64,000 nucleotides of DNA from Pseudoalteromonas phenolica (GCF_001444405.1 NZ_CP013187.1:3781521-3845520); one strand, 5' to 3'. Counted from the first letter of the stretch, positions 34,913 through 45,200 are shown. Notes: generated from the sequence alone by a model not told the origin. Program-made: numbers and translations.

Positions 34913-35204
34913 AGGTTACTTCTTATATGTTAACGTTAAATTAACTTTGAAATTCAATGTACCACTTTGCCTACTATAAAGGAATATTTGTAACCTGAGC
35001 TCTGGATAATAAATCTATCTCCAGCGGCTACTTTCAACGTTAACTGCGTTGAACTTACTTGCAATAGGCCAGCTATTGACGCGTAAATTCGCCTTGTTAT
35101 CGCTAAAAGTCTCCGGCTGCAGACTTGAAAACAACTTATTACTTCAATATCAGTATGCTAGTAAATCTCTTAACCAAAGCTCAGGTTATGTAGAGTTAAG
35201 GAAA
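34913..35204. other. Intergenic region upstream of the HlyD-exporter operon
   Basis: About 290 bp with no supported gene. It should contain the leftward promoter for the HlyD/C39 operon. A GTTAACGTTAA-type symmetric element lies near 34930. A rightward 97-codon frame starting at 35049 runs into glmU and was rejected. Confidence 0.4.
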
Positions 35205-35236
35205 GTAAAAGAGCGGCCGTTGCCGCTCTTTTTTCA
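35205..35236 (-). terminator. Terminator after glmU
   Basis: The stem AAAAGAGCGGC/GCCGCTCTTTT (35207-35217 and 35222-35232) with a four-base loop lies 20 bp past the glmU stop. Flanking T-runs on both strands suggest it works in both directions. Confidence 0.88.
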
Positions 35237-35255
35237 CTCTGTCTTAGCCTTGTTA

Positions 35256-36617
35256 TTAGCTTTTCTTAACTGGACGTTGCCAGCCATCAAGGTTGCGTTG
35301 CTTACCACGCGCAACAGCCAGTTGCTCATCTTCTACCGTTGAAGTGATCACAGAGCCAGCGCCGATTGTCGCAGTCGCACCAATTTGCACAGGCGCTACT
35401 AAAGAAGAATTAGAGCCAATAAACGCGTTGTCACCAATGATGGTTTTTGATTTATTCACGCCATCATAGTTACAAGTAATGGTACCTGCACCAATATTTA
35501 CTTTTTCACCGACTTCAGCATCACCTAAATAAGTTAAGTGATTGGCTTTTGAGCCTTTACCTAAGCGTGATTTTTTCATCTCTACAAAGTTACCAATGTG
35601 AGAGTCTTCTTCCATCACCGCACCAGGTCGTAAACGCGCGAATGGGCCAAGCGTACACTTAGCCGCAACTTGCGCATCTTCAATCATGGTATTGGCTTTT
35701 ACCACGACACCATCACCGATGGTACAGTTTTTAAGTACGCAATTTGGGCCAATAACCACGTCGTCGCCGAGCACAACATCACCTTCAAAGATAACATTCA
35801 CATCGATTTGTACGTCTTGACCTGTTTTTACCATACCACGCACGTCGATGCGTGCTGGATCTGCAAGGCTGGCACCGTTGATCATTAGCTCTTCTGCTTG
35901 CCATGCTTGGTAAGCGCGCTCAAGGGCCGCAAGTTGCACACGGTTGTTCGCGCCTTCAACTTCCATTGGATGGTCTGGCTGAGCCGAAGTAATTTCAACG
36001 CCTTCACTGTGCGCCATAGCAACAATGTCTGTCAGGTAGTATTCACCTTGTGCATTGTTATTTGAAAGATTACTTAACCAACGCTTTAACAACTCACCAT
36101 TTGCCGCCATGATACCTGTGTTGATCTCTTGAATAGCTAACTGCTCAGGTGTTGCATCTTTTTGCTCTACAATACCCACAAGTTTGTCGTTTTCACGCAG
36201 CATACGTCCATAACCTGTTGGGTCGTCAAGGTTCACGGTTAATACTGCTAGACCTTTTTCAGGCGTCGCGGCGAGTAGCTTTTCTAATGTCGACTTTTTC
36301 GTCAGTGGCACATCACCGTATAAGATTAAAACCGTGTCATCATCTGCAATATGCTCTTTTGCGACAGCAACAGCATGACCAGTGCCTAGCTGCTCTTCTT
36401 GTAAAACCCAGTTTACTTCATTGTGCGCAAGCGCCGCTTGTAGCTGTTCACGACCATGGCCGTATACTAAGTTTGTTTCACGCGCACCGAGTGATACTGC
36501 ATTGTCGATTACGTGCTGCACCATAGGTTTACCTGCAACCGGGTGAAGAACTTTTGGAAGTTTAGAGCGCATACGAGTGCCTTTACCCGCAGCTAGGATG
36601 ATAGATGTAAGTGCCAT
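35256..36617 (-). CDS. glmU: Bifunctional UDP-GlcNAc pyrophosphorylase/GlcN-1-P acetyltransferase
   Basis: A 453-residue GlmU. The N-terminal uridyltransferase motif LAAGKGTRM (8-16) and LPKVLHPVAGKPM are present. The C-terminal left-handed beta-helix has hexapeptide repeats (IGPNCVLKNCTIGDGVV) and the acetyltransferase site around HLTYLGDAEVGEKVNIGAGTITCNYDG. It makes UDP-GlcNAc for peptidoglycan and lipopolysaccharide. The open frame begins at 36662, but the ATG at 36617 matches the family N-terminus. In many gammaproteobacteria glmU lies next to atpC; here a block of about 8.6 kb of other genes separates them. Confidence 0.97.
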   Translation of the reverse strand: MALTSIILAAGKGTRMRSKLPKVLHPVAGKPMVQHVIDNAVSLGARETNLVYGHGREQLQAALAHNEVNWVLQEEQLGTGHAVAVAKEHIADDDTVLILYGDVPLTKKSTLEKLLAATPEKGLAVLTVNLDDPTGYGRMLRENDKLVGIVEQKDATPEQLAIQEINTGIMAANGELLKRWLSNLSNNNAQGEYYLTDIVAMAHSEGVEITSAQPDHPMEVEGANNRVQLAALERAYQAWQAEELMINGASLADPARIDVRGMVKTGQDVQIDVNVIFEGDVVLGDDVVIGPNCVLKNCTIGDGVVVKANTMIEDAQVAAKCTLGPFARLRPGAVMEEDSHIGNFVEMKKSRLGKGSKANHLTYLGDAEVGEKVNIGAGTITCNYDGVNKSKTIIGDNAFIGSNSSLVAPVQIGATATIGAGSVITSTVEDEQLAVARGKQRNLDGWQRPVKKS

Positions 36618-36828
36618 TAACACAGAGTCCTTATTCTTTGCTTGTGTTTCAGTTTCATACATATTAGTTTGCGCTTACTTTAAACAAATCACGTCTTGTG
36701 CAAATGTATACTGCAAGTTGCAGCAGCAGAACAAATAATACGTATGAAGTTTGCGCTATTGTAACGCCTTACAAACCGATTGATAAGTGTAGAACGGCTT
36801 TAAACTCAGCTGAAAACAGTTAAATTTT

Positions 36829-37056
36829 TTATTTCTGAATTAACTCGTCTTTCTTTTTGACGCCCTGTTCCCAATACCGATAAAAACAATAAATATTCAC
36901 CATGGCGAGTATAAAAAAGAAAGGCAACACCTCGATTTTAAATGCCACATCAAAACTGTGGGTCTGATACCAGTCGAGCAAAGTGTTGTACATGGTAAAC
37001 ATACCAAAATAGAAAAGTGACTCTCTCAATACTGATATAAAATTAAATTTGCACAT
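36829..37056 (-). CDS. Small membrane protein, unknown
   Basis: A 75-residue protein with two hydrophobic segments (ESLFYFGMFTMYNTLLDW and VLPFFFILAMVNIYCFYRYW) and a charged tail (KKKDELIQK). AAGGA upstream of the ATG at 37056 favours that start over the frame start at 37071. No family is recognised. It belongs to a patch of small leftward genes between glmU and the S41 peptidase. Confidence 0.6.
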   Translation of the reverse strand: MCKFNFISVLRESLFYFGMFTMYNTLLDWYQTHSFDVAFKIEVLPFFFILAMVNIYCFYRYWEQGVKKKDELIQK

Positions 37057-37200
37057 ATTATTCCTTAACAAATTTTAATTCTCAAAGACCTATTATCCAC
37101 CTCGACAAGTTTCGGAAGTGATGAAAAATTGAATACACTTAAACTTTGATAGTCAAAGAATCTGGACGATTCAGCGCAATTTAATATTTTTGAAGCGAAT

Positions 37201-37458
37201 CTATCTCCATAAAACTGAGTAACTTACTAACCACAAACAAAAGCCTAAAAAACTAGACAAAAAGAGATAAAAACGAGTTTGCTGGTTATTTTCAGCGTAT
37301 AAAAATTTAACTACTAACGAACCTATTAATAATAATAAGAGAGCATTTAAGTAACTAAACGAAAATGAGCTAAAAAAGCCAGAAAAAGTTTGAAAAATTA
37401 GAAAGGTAAAACACAGGTTTAATGTGAACCTTCCTGCCTTTATGTTTATCTTTTCCAT
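37201..37458 (-). CDS. Small membrane protein, unknown
   Basis: An 85-residue hydrophobic protein with about three membrane segments (FLIFQTFSGFFSSFSF, NALLLLLIGSLVVKFL, YLFLSSFLGFCLWLVSYSVL). AAGGTGG before the ATG is a good ribosome-binding site. No family is recognised and no close operon partner is evident. Confidence 0.6.
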   Translation of the reverse strand: MEKINIKAGRFTLNLCFTFLIFQTFSGFFSSFSFSYLNALLLLLIGSLVVKFLYAENNQQTRFYLFLSSFLGFCLWLVSYSVLWR

Positions 37459-37704
37459 TGTTCCACCTTAGAAAGGATGTAGTCATTACCATACCGCAAA
37501 CTTAACTACAGCCCCTTCGCCTGATCTCAGATCCACTTTGCAAAGGGCTTATTCACTGGCCACAAATTTTGTGGCGCCATGCGAGGGATATTTAATAGAG
37601 GTTATTAGTCGCTTCTATGGCCTTCAAAGACTTTTAACTCTTAGATTTAAGCTGTTTCATAGCTGCACCATTAACACTTTAAACTTGATGTAATTCTTTC
37701 ATCA

Positions 37705-39084
37705 TTATAAATCCACCGAACTTTTATAAATTTCTTCATTAACCAAATCAAGGCAAGCTGATTTGAGGCAATAAGTATGCGGTGAGACCCCATGATACTG
37801 ACTAGTAGGCCAAATATCCGGGCTTAGGTCTCTGTATGTATAGGTGGTTGGTATGCCAACTACTAGTTGAGAATAATTAAGCGTAATAAGTTTAGAGTTA
37901 CCATAGTTTCTGAGGGCATTACCATATGCAACAGAGCCAAATATTCTCGCCTTTCCTGTCCGCTTCATTTGCCCTGCAAAAATGGCAGCCGACGACGCTG
38001 TACCACCATCAATCACAATATATATTTGCGGCGAAGTTTGAATCTTATTAACCCGCGTTCGCGTTTCTACATTTTCACAAATAGCGCTCAATTTTGGCTT
38101 AACTTCTTTATAAAAATAAGCGTCTTTAAAGCCACATTCTAAGAAAGCACTACTTAAGAACCAAAATGGCGAGCTACTTCTATTCAGCTCAGTCAGTTCT
38201 TTACTTAATTTTATTAATCGATTTTCGTATGGCGATATATGTTTAAAACCATGTTTCGTAGTTAAAAACTCGAATAGTTTGGCTGTTTTTGCAACACTTC
38301 CTCCTCTGTTTCCTCTCAGATCTAAAACCAAATGTTGTTTTGAAAGCTTGTTAAATTCATTGAATAACATTTGGGGATCGAGCTTTGACATCAACGAGAT
38401 TTTTACATACAAAGAGTCATCATTTTCACTCATTAATATTGATGAAGATGAATTTGCTTTTGAGGCTAGAAAAGTATGCTTTGCAGATGTCGCTGTTACC
38501 TCTATGGCATTATTATCTAATAACAACGGCAGCATATGTTTAGAATGAGCACTGATGTAGCTATCTTCTAAATTGGCATTAAGCCGCGGGGTTAACTCCT
38601 CTAAGTCAAACCAAACTTTCTCTACAGACATACCATTTAAGTATTTTATATTTCTAAGTATCTCTCCCGAATCTAACAATAATTTGAACTCGTTATGCGA
38701 CACTTTATGCAGCTCAAATGGCAGCGACTTTTTAAAGCCACTCAAGAATAAGTGATCGGTACCAATAAAATGAATGAGCTTTAGGGTAATCATTTTCAGA
38801 TCTCGTATCGTGCAAGTATCTGGGCACACTTCATTCTTCAATTGTTGAGACTTACGTTCGATTTGTTCAGTAGAGACAAAGTTGTCGGAATACGGATGTA
38901 ACGCCCTTAAATTTGAAAGAAACTGGCTAATATCAGCGTCAATCTCTTCTCTAGTCAGCACCTTGTTATCGTTGGCCGCTTCAGCGTCGTATAAACTAAT
39001 GCTGATGCTTCTCCCTGTCGCGATTAAATAAATTAAACCAATTAATATTAGGTAACAGAAAATAGTCAGTTTCTTTCTAAGCAT
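37705..39084 (-). CDS. S41-family peptidase-like protein (tail-specific protease fold)
   Basis: A 459-residue protein with an N-terminal membrane anchor or signal (LTIFCYLILIGLIYLIATG). LVLDLRGNRGGS is the conserved strand of the S41 core, and GGTASSAAIFA carries the likely nucleophile Ser. IFGSVAYGN follows as in C-terminal processing proteases. No PDZ domain is obvious. The S41 dyad Lys is uncertain. It would act in the periplasm or on the membrane. AAGGAAGG precedes the start. Confidence 0.78.
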   Translation of the reverse strand: MLRKKLTIFCYLILIGLIYLIATGRSISISLYDAEAANDNKVLTREEIDADISQFLSNLRALHPYSDNFVSTEQIERKSQQLKNEVCPDTCTIRDLKMITLKLIHFIGTDHLFLSGFKKSLPFELHKVSHNEFKLLLDSGEILRNIKYLNGMSVEKVWFDLEELTPRLNANLEDSYISAHSKHMLPLLLDNNAIEVTATSAKHTFLASKANSSSSILMSENDDSLYVKISLMSKLDPQMLFNEFNKLSKQHLVLDLRGNRGGSVAKTAKLFEFLTTKHGFKHISPYENRLIKLSKELTELNRSSSPFWFLSSAFLECGFKDAYFYKEVKPKLSAICENVETRTRVNKIQTSPQIYIVIDGGTASSAAIFAGQMKRTGKARIFGSVAYGNALRNYGNSKLITLNYSQLVVGIPTTYTYRDLSPDIWPTSQYHGVSPHTYCLKSACLDLVNEEIYKSSVDL

Positions 39085-39168
39085 TAAACAAAACCTTCCT
39101 TGAAATAGTTACAGTAGTAACCTTGATTAAACGCATGGACTTTCAGCTGATGATGACACAAGCCCACT

Positions 39169-39546
39169 CTAATTTGCTGGCTCGCCTAAGTGCTCTATTT
39201 CTGTTCTATACACTCGAGATTTATCATCTAAGTAGACATTTAATACCGTCTGTTCTTGTTCAGAAATAGCGACTTTATAGTATAAGCTGCACGCGAGTTG
39301 CCTGGTCTCCTCACAGCGTTTTCCCTCTCCAAGCATATTGTTCAACTCACTGAGCGTCATACCTATTAGAGAACCTGCAGAATGAAAAGAGTAAGCAGCT
39401 CTCTTTCGATAAGTATGATGCTTTAAGCTCAAATGGTCTGAATATACAAACCAACTGACACGGTCAAACTCAACCTCATCGTTTACTACTTCACTACTTC
39501 TGCCAAAGAAACAGAATAGAGAAATAAGAAAAACTAATTGCTTCAT
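39169..39546 (-). CDS. Secreted hypothetical protein
   Basis: A 125-residue protein with a short signal sequence (MKQLVFLISLFCFFG). Its Cys is followed by FFGRSSEV, which does not form a good lipobox. The mature part has two Cys (KRCEE and LACSLYY). No family is recognised. It is followed by the S41 peptidase gene after 84 bp and could be co-transcribed. Confidence 0.6.
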   Translation of the reverse strand: MKQLVFLISLFCFFGRSSEVVNDEVEFDRVSWFVYSDHLSLKHHTYRKRAAYSFHSAGSLIGMTLSELNNMLGEGKRCEETRQLACSLYYKVAISEQEQTVLNVYLDDKSRVYRTEIEHLGEPAN

Positions 39547-39740
39547 TTTCTAACCTGAACTCCCAAACAACCACTGAAAAATCCATACTGAAAAATAAGT
39601 AGACTGAAGACCCCCCTTAACCTACTTGTACAATTTAATCAGCAAGCTCTACTTAACCTGAACTTTGATTAAGAGATTTACTAGCGTATTGATATTGAAT
39701 AAGTAACAGCTGAAGATAGATTGTCTATCCAGATTGCAGG

Positions 39741-42602
39741 TTACTTACTAAACTCGAAATACCCGCCCTTAGAGTCATCCCCTTTTAGTTGTAGTAAGAC
39801 AGTTTCTGCTTGGTACTCGAGTAAAACTTGTTTATAGACATCGAGTACTTGCTGTTTATTTAACTTTTCAAGTGCTTGCTCGTAACGCGCTCTTGAATCA
39901 AACTGGTAGTTACCTTTCTGCCAATCAGAGAAATACGGCTGAGATTCAACAAAAATATTCTCAGGCTTTTTCTTAAGCTCTTTTATCAAGCCTTGCTTTA
40001 CTGTTGTAATGTCTTGTTCTGACACTTGTTCTAAACCGCTGTAAAAACCGACTATAAAGTTGTCAAACTCGGTTTTAATCTCGTTAAGTGAAGCATCAGC
40101 GCTTTCCATAAATATACTAAATGCCGGAAACTCGTGAACTCTGAACGCCCGACTGCCAACAGCATAAGCCATTTGCTTTTCAGTTCTTAAAGTCTTAAAT
40201 ATGGCGTTATTAAACAACTGATTAATCACTTTCAGAGCTGATAGTACCGGTAAAGATTCTTGCGGATAGATATAGCTCTCTCTAAGGTAAGTATTATCAA
40301 ACGGCGTGGTAACTTTCTTGTTGAGTGCTGAGCCTGTAACAGGTTTATATTCATCAAGATATACCGGCTTATTGACTTGGCTTGTGTCTCCTAACACTGA
40401 ACGTACTGAGTGCGTAATGGTTTTAATTTCATCTTCACCGTATTGGCCAAACGCGAATAAGTCGATATACGTTGCGGTTAATAACTGTTTATGCATTGCT
40501 TTAACATCTGACAATGTCACGGTCTCAAGTTGAGCAATTATTTCTTGCGGTGACCAATGCATGGCCTCAGTTTTGACTAATTGCCCAAAATAAAGCTCTG
40601 ATTGTTGGATCAAAGGCAACTTATCAAGATTGCTTAAATTTTTACTATAGAGTTTTTTAGCACTGTTAAAGCGAGATTCTTTAAACTCCATATCAGCCAT
40701 TGCTTGAAACAGTTTTTGAGCATAATAGCCATGTTTTGCCGTTTTCCCGGCAATGTTTATGGCTAAATTACCGTTTGATGTTTGCAATAACATCAAATTT
40801 GTTTGATGACGCTGCTGAGCACGTACGCCAAGTCGCTGTAAGTCTTTCAGCATCATGAGACTTAATAAGTTAGTCAGCGTGTGACTTTTAAGGTCTTGGT
40901 TCAGTCTTGGGCTTTCAAGTGAAATCGCAATGACGCCTTGTTTCTGAGTAAAGTGCTTACTTGTTTTTAACCATGCCCTTACCCCTTTGCCATCGAGTAA
41001 CTGCTTCGGCTTATCTGATTGCGTGATGATTTGCGCATCATGTTGTGCAGCATCTAACTCAGGTTCATGAAGATTAAACTTCAAACCAGAGCCTGCGGCG
41101 TAAATGGTTTTGTCTTTTTTCGATAATGGTGCGACCTGATACCCGCCATCGGCATAACTTAATGGAGTATCAACTTTTTCATTGCCGCTAACATGCCAAA
41201 TGCGCGCCTTATCAAGGGTAAGGTTATTGAGCACCTGCTCAATTGCTTTTGCATTAAAGCCTGAGAAATACGTATCAAAATGCAGAATATCTTTTGCCGG
41301 CACGCTATGCATCATACGGCTAAACTGTCTTGCTAAATGCAATGCTGAGGGTTTTTGATAGTCATTGAACAAACCTTGTAATTGCTGTTTTAGCTCTGCA
41401 CTGTAGCCCTCGTTTATGCCTTCTTGCTTCAATAAAGCAACATAATCAAAAAAGGCAGTGATAATTTTATCTTTGTTCTTTTTGCCCTTTTCAGTTAGTT
41501 GAAATTGTATTAGTGCAGTTCCTTCGCTGCCATAAGCATTAGGAGATAACATAGGCAACACCATATGGACTAACTCTTGCTCAATCAGTTTAGCTGCCAA
41601 AGAACCTGGCTCGTGTGAAGACAACAACATATTTAGATATGCATTGGGCTTGTATTGCCAAGTCGCAAAATTATTCTGCAGTGGGAATTGCAACATTAAT
41701 AAATCAGCTGCCACTTTTGTTTTTAGCTTAATTTCTTTATTTAGCGTGTCTTGTGTGAATACTGGTAAGGTAATTCGCGGATCAGCAACCTCTCGGTTTG
41801 GTAACTGAGCAAAGTGCTTTTTTGCCAGCTTTTTTAACTCGTCAACCGATTGATCACCAACCAAAGTTAAAGTCATGATATTCGATGAATAGTACTTTTG
41901 ATAAAAGTCTTGCATCGCTTTGTAAAGACTAAGCTGCCCGTGCCCAGTTTTATTTTGTAAGGTTTCTTTATTACCCACCCCTAATTGCTTAATTGGGTGT
42001 TCTGGGTTCACCGTATTCGCTAATGTACGATTGACCACAAACATATCTTGCTGTCTCAGACGTTGCCACTCTTGCTCTATTGCCGTGAGTTCTTTATCTA
42101 TGTTTTCTTTTTTAAATAAAGGCGCAGCAATGGCGTCTGACAACATTGTCAAAGCCGTGTCAAATTGTGCACTTGAAATAGTAAAGAAATACGTAGTCAG
42201 TTGTGCTTCTGTCATCGCATTGTAGTGGCCATTGTGCTTGGCAATGAAGTCTTTCAAAGTATAAGGGGTCGGGAAAGACCGAGAACCTTGGAAAATCATA
42301 TGCTCAAGAAAATGCGCTAAGCCTTGGTAGTTTTCAGGGTCATGAAATTGCCCCACTCCAACACTTAAACTCAGCGCTGACTCAGCAACTGAAGGGTCTG
42401 ACACAACAGCGACGCGCAACCCATTATCTAAACGCATTTCACTGTAGCTACGATCGTCATGCTGGCTTTTTACAAAACCGGCTTGTGAAAGCTGTGTAGG
42501 CGTAGCCAATGTTGTATATGCGCGGTCGTGAGTGCTTTGTGCAGCAGCATAATACGACATCAGTGCTAGCGTGATTAAAGCAAGTTTGTTTCTTAACATC
42601 AT
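39741..42602 (-). CDS. M16-family zinc peptidase (insulinase/pitrilysin type)
   Basis: About 953 residues with a signal peptide (MLRNKLALITLALMSYYAAAQS). The inverted zinc motif HFLEH is at about 97-101, with the downstream Glu in the usual helix (NAMTEAQLTTYFF). Four M16 repeats fill the expected length of protease III/insulysin. It degrades peptides in the periplasm. The open frame extends to 42668, but ATG-ATG at 42602/42599 starts the signal peptide; the Shine-Dalgarno is weak. No link to the lanthipeptide genes is evident, though periplasmic peptide clearance could matter to them. Confidence 0.9.
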   Translation of the reverse strand: MMLRNKLALITLALMSYYAAAQSTHDRAYTTLATPTQLSQAGFVKSQHDDRSYSEMRLDNGLRVAVVSDPSVAESALSLSVGVGQFHDPENYQGLAHFLEHMIFQGSRSFPTPYTLKDFIAKHNGHYNAMTEAQLTTYFFTISSAQFDTALTMLSDAIAAPLFKKENIDKELTAIEQEWQRLRQQDMFVVNRTLANTVNPEHPIKQLGVGNKETLQNKTGHGQLSLYKAMQDFYQKYYSSNIMTLTLVGDQSVDELKKLAKKHFAQLPNREVADPRITLPVFTQDTLNKEIKLKTKVAADLLMLQFPLQNNFATWQYKPNAYLNMLLSSHEPGSLAAKLIEQELVHMVLPMLSPNAYGSEGTALIQFQLTEKGKKNKDKIITAFFDYVALLKQEGINEGYSAELKQQLQGLFNDYQKPSALHLARQFSRMMHSVPAKDILHFDTYFSGFNAKAIEQVLNNLTLDKARIWHVSGNEKVDTPLSYADGGYQVAPLSKKDKTIYAAGSGLKFNLHEPELDAAQHDAQIITQSDKPKQLLDGKGVRAWLKTSKHFTQKQGVIAISLESPRLNQDLKSHTLTNLLSLMMLKDLQRLGVRAQQRHQTNLMLLQTSNGNLAINIAGKTAKHGYYAQKLFQAMADMEFKESRFNSAKKLYSKNLSNLDKLPLIQQSELYFGQLVKTEAMHWSPQEIIAQLETVTLSDVKAMHKQLLTATYIDLFAFGQYGEDEIKTITHSVRSVLGDTSQVNKPVYLDEYKPVTGSALNKKVTTPFDNTYLRESYIYPQESLPVLSALKVINQLFNNAIFKTLRTEKQMAYAVGSRAFRVHEFPAFSIFMESADASLNEIKTEFDNFIVGFYSGLEQVSEQDITTVKQGLIKELKKKPENIFVESQPYFSDWQKGNYQFDSRARYEQALEKLNKQQVLDVYKQVLLEYQAETVLLQLKGDDSKGGYFEFSK

Positions 42603-42967
42603 ATCTGTATGTCCGTATTCATAATCAAAGAGTGGACACATATTGCGTTGAAAAATACGCTTGCTCAAATTAGGAAAGAAATGAACTTAACTCATAATTT
42701 CATAAAGTTAAGCTTAATTGTTAGGAAGTCATAAGAAACTGTTTATAAGTATATTAGCTAACAAACCTGTGGTGAGAATAAAAAATGGCTAATAACGGTA
42801 AATCCATCATATTTAAAATGACTAATGAATTGATACAAGCATAAGAAGAAACTACATTTTTAACACTCACATGCGTCTAAGAACAAACGACGTGAATAAA
42901 AGGAAGGAAAGCGCCATGGTTTTAATTAAAAATTTGGCGCCCTCAATAAAAAGTTAATCGCATTAAC
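42603..42967. other. Intergenic region with a tiny open frame and hairpin
   Basis: A 365-bp region holding the M16 promoter. A 13-codon rightward frame (42916-42957) follows AAGGAAGGAAA. Its ATG is inside an inverted repeat, GCGCCA (42911-42916)/TGGCGC (42935-42940). No protein-coding gene of normal size was seen. Confidence 0.35.
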
Positions 42968-45082
42968 TTATTGCTGGCTAAAGCTGTGTAAAACAACCTC
43001 ATTGCTGCGAGGTTCAACTCTGATATGAAGTTGACTCGTTTCATCTAGCAAAATCGTAGCAAAACGATCATTTTCACGTACTTCTTTAGGTAGCAATAGG
43101 TGTTCTTTTATAGCAAATGTTTTTAGATCAAACTGTTTCATACCTTCCCTATCTGTAAAATAAAACCCCGTTTTTAAACGAGTAAAGGTAGGAAATAAAG
43201 TATCCGTTTTTGCTATCTGAGATTCAAATCCCAATTTTCTTAGGTCATACACGCGTAATTCACCATAGAAGTTTTGCGTTAGGCAACGATATTCCTCAAA
43301 ACAGCTAAACCACATGATATCTTTTATCGGTAAGCGTTTACGCGTACCTGATAGCACATCAATAACGATGGCATTATTTTCGCCCGCAACTTGCTCTACG
43401 GCCGCCAAACGCCCACCAGACATGACTTCTATCGTTAACACTTTCCCTTCAAATTCCAGCCTTTTTATTAGCTTTCCATCTAGGTCTAACACAGATACAG
43501 CTTTATTATGTCTTACAAAAAGATACCTTTCATCAAGAGAGGGCTTAATCTTTAAGCTAAGTTCATCAAAAGAGATCTCTTGCTGCTTTGTGCCTGCATC
43601 GTCATAAAAGCTCAATATGCTCGAGTTGCTTGCGGAGAATAAAGCCAAAACTACAAGCTGTTGTGATTGTTTTAAGCGAATTGCGCTGTTTATATTACCC
43701 TTATAATCCAGGTTAAATTTTTTTGTTTCGCTAAAAGAATGTAAGTCAATTACCACTTCAAAAGGCAAAGTTTGAGCAATACTTTGAGATTCTGATATTT
43801 TAAATACGTTTTGGAATACCTGCTTAGAATCATTTTTATATATTTCAATAGTTTGCTTATTTATCTCATCGTACTTATAGAGTGACTGAGAAGATCGACC
43901 AAAGAAATATATATCATTATTAACAAGATTTAAGTTGTCACTCAGAAATTTACTGCTAAACAATTTTGATACATAGCTACCTTCAATGTCAGTGTAAAAA
44001 ACATCTAAATTCTCGGGTAAAACTCTGAAAAAATAGACTCTATTACTGGCTACATCTATGGTTTGTAAATAATCTCCATAAGACCCCTCTCCTGGCGCTG
44101 AAATTCTTGAGGTTTGCTTGCGAACTTTATCATAGGTATAAATGGCGCGAATATTTTGCTGGTCACGATAGCCCAAACGGTCGAATACCAGATAACGATC
44201 ATCATATTCTATCAATGAGCGAATATCGCCGCCGCATTCCATAACTCTTTCAGCCAGCGTGTCTTTTAAATAATTAACACGCCAAATACCACATTCGTTC
44301 TCAGTGTTCTCCTTTCTGTAAAAAACATCAGCATATATGGCTGAAAAGCCCAACAAAGTCAGTTTACTACCAGCAAAAGAAATTTGTTTTGAGACCTCAC
44401 CTGTTAGTGCTTGTACTGTGATACCTTGTTCACTGTCTGATTCAGTTACATAAGCGTAAACGTTGTTATTGGGGTGCACTTTAAGTTGGCTAAAACTCGC
44501 GTTTTGCCAGCTTAATATTTGTGTTGATGCGTCACTGAACTTACGAGGGGTGACCTCATTTGGCTGGGCTAAACCTTGCTGGTGGGTAAACCAATAACCA
44601 AATATAGTCAAAACGAACACCACACAGGATGCCAGTAAAATGCGCAATGAGAAATTATAGGGTGGGTGCTTTGGTTGACTCGGTGTGCTAGCCGCTAGGG
44701 TATTAATTACACCAGCATTGCTCTGCTTTCCATCGAAACCGACGAGCTCTCTATCGACAGCAAGGCTATAGCCTTTGCGATAGTGCGTTTTGATGATTGT
44801 CCCTTTAAACTTATCTGATTTGAGCAGTTTTCTCAGCTCTGACACCGCGCGATTTATGGCATTATCGTCAACATAATGTTGTCGCCATACATGCTCAATT
44901 AAGTCTTCTCGAGTGATGATTTCTTCATTATTAAGGAGAAAATAACATAATAATTTATAAAGTAGGGGCTCGAGCTCTCGACTTATGTCGCCATCGCTAA
45001 TGACTTGTCGTTTCGGATCAAGTTCCCACTGTGCGAACTTAACCTGCACAATGGCACTGCTAAAATTGAATTCCTTCATCAT
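42968..45082 (-). CDS. CadC-like membrane-anchored winged-helix regulator
   Basis: A 704-residue protein with an N-terminal OmpR-type winged helix (about 15-108; AINRAVSELRKLL helix, KTHYRKGYSL wing), a membrane helix at about 146-165, and a long C-terminal domain with repeated strand units suggesting a propeller (YLVFDRLGYRDQ, RLAAVEQVAG). The architecture equals that of 8140-10215, but the two are far diverged. It lies between the M16 peptidase and the atp operon as a single gene. The signal and targets are unknown. Confidence 0.84.
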   Translation of the reverse strand: MMKEFNFSSAIVQVKFAQWELDPKRQVISDGDISRELEPLLYKLLCYFLLNNEEIITREDLIEHVWRQHYVDDNAINRAVSELRKLLKSDKFKGTIIKTHYRKGYSLAVDRELVGFDGKQSNAGVINTLAASTPSQPKHPPYNFSLRILLASCVVFVLTIFGYWFTHQQGLAQPNEVTPRKFSDASTQILSWQNASFSQLKVHPNNNVYAYVTESDSEQGITVQALTGEVSKQISFAGSKLTLLGFSAIYADVFYRKENTENECGIWRVNYLKDTLAERVMECGGDIRSLIEYDDRYLVFDRLGYRDQQNIRAIYTYDKVRKQTSRISAPGEGSYGDYLQTIDVASNRVYFFRVLPENLDVFYTDIEGSYVSKLFSSKFLSDNLNLVNNDIYFFGRSSQSLYKYDEINKQTIEIYKNDSKQVFQNVFKISESQSIAQTLPFEVVIDLHSFSETKKFNLDYKGNINSAIRLKQSQQLVVLALFSASNSSILSFYDDAGTKQQEISFDELSLKIKPSLDERYLFVRHNKAVSVLDLDGKLIKRLEFEGKVLTIEVMSGGRLAAVEQVAGENNAIVIDVLSGTRKRLPIKDIMWFSCFEEYRCLTQNFYGELRVYDLRKLGFESQIAKTDTLFPTFTRLKTGFYFTDREGMKQFDLKTFAIKEHLLLPKEVRENDRFATILLDETSQLHIRVEPRSNEVVLHSFSQQ

Positions 45083-45200
45083 ACATCTCGTTTACAGCCA
45101 AGCTAATGTCCTACTTAACTCTTTGTACCATTTTATGCTTTGTTGCTGATTTTAAAAAAATGTATTAATAACATCAATATATAGATTTTTTCATTGCAAT

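Noticed and set aside
35049..35342. Rightward 97-codon frame before and over the glmU end
   Set aside because: It runs through the glmU terminator hairpin and the glmU coding region, lacks a clear Shine-Dalgarno and shows no protein-like features.
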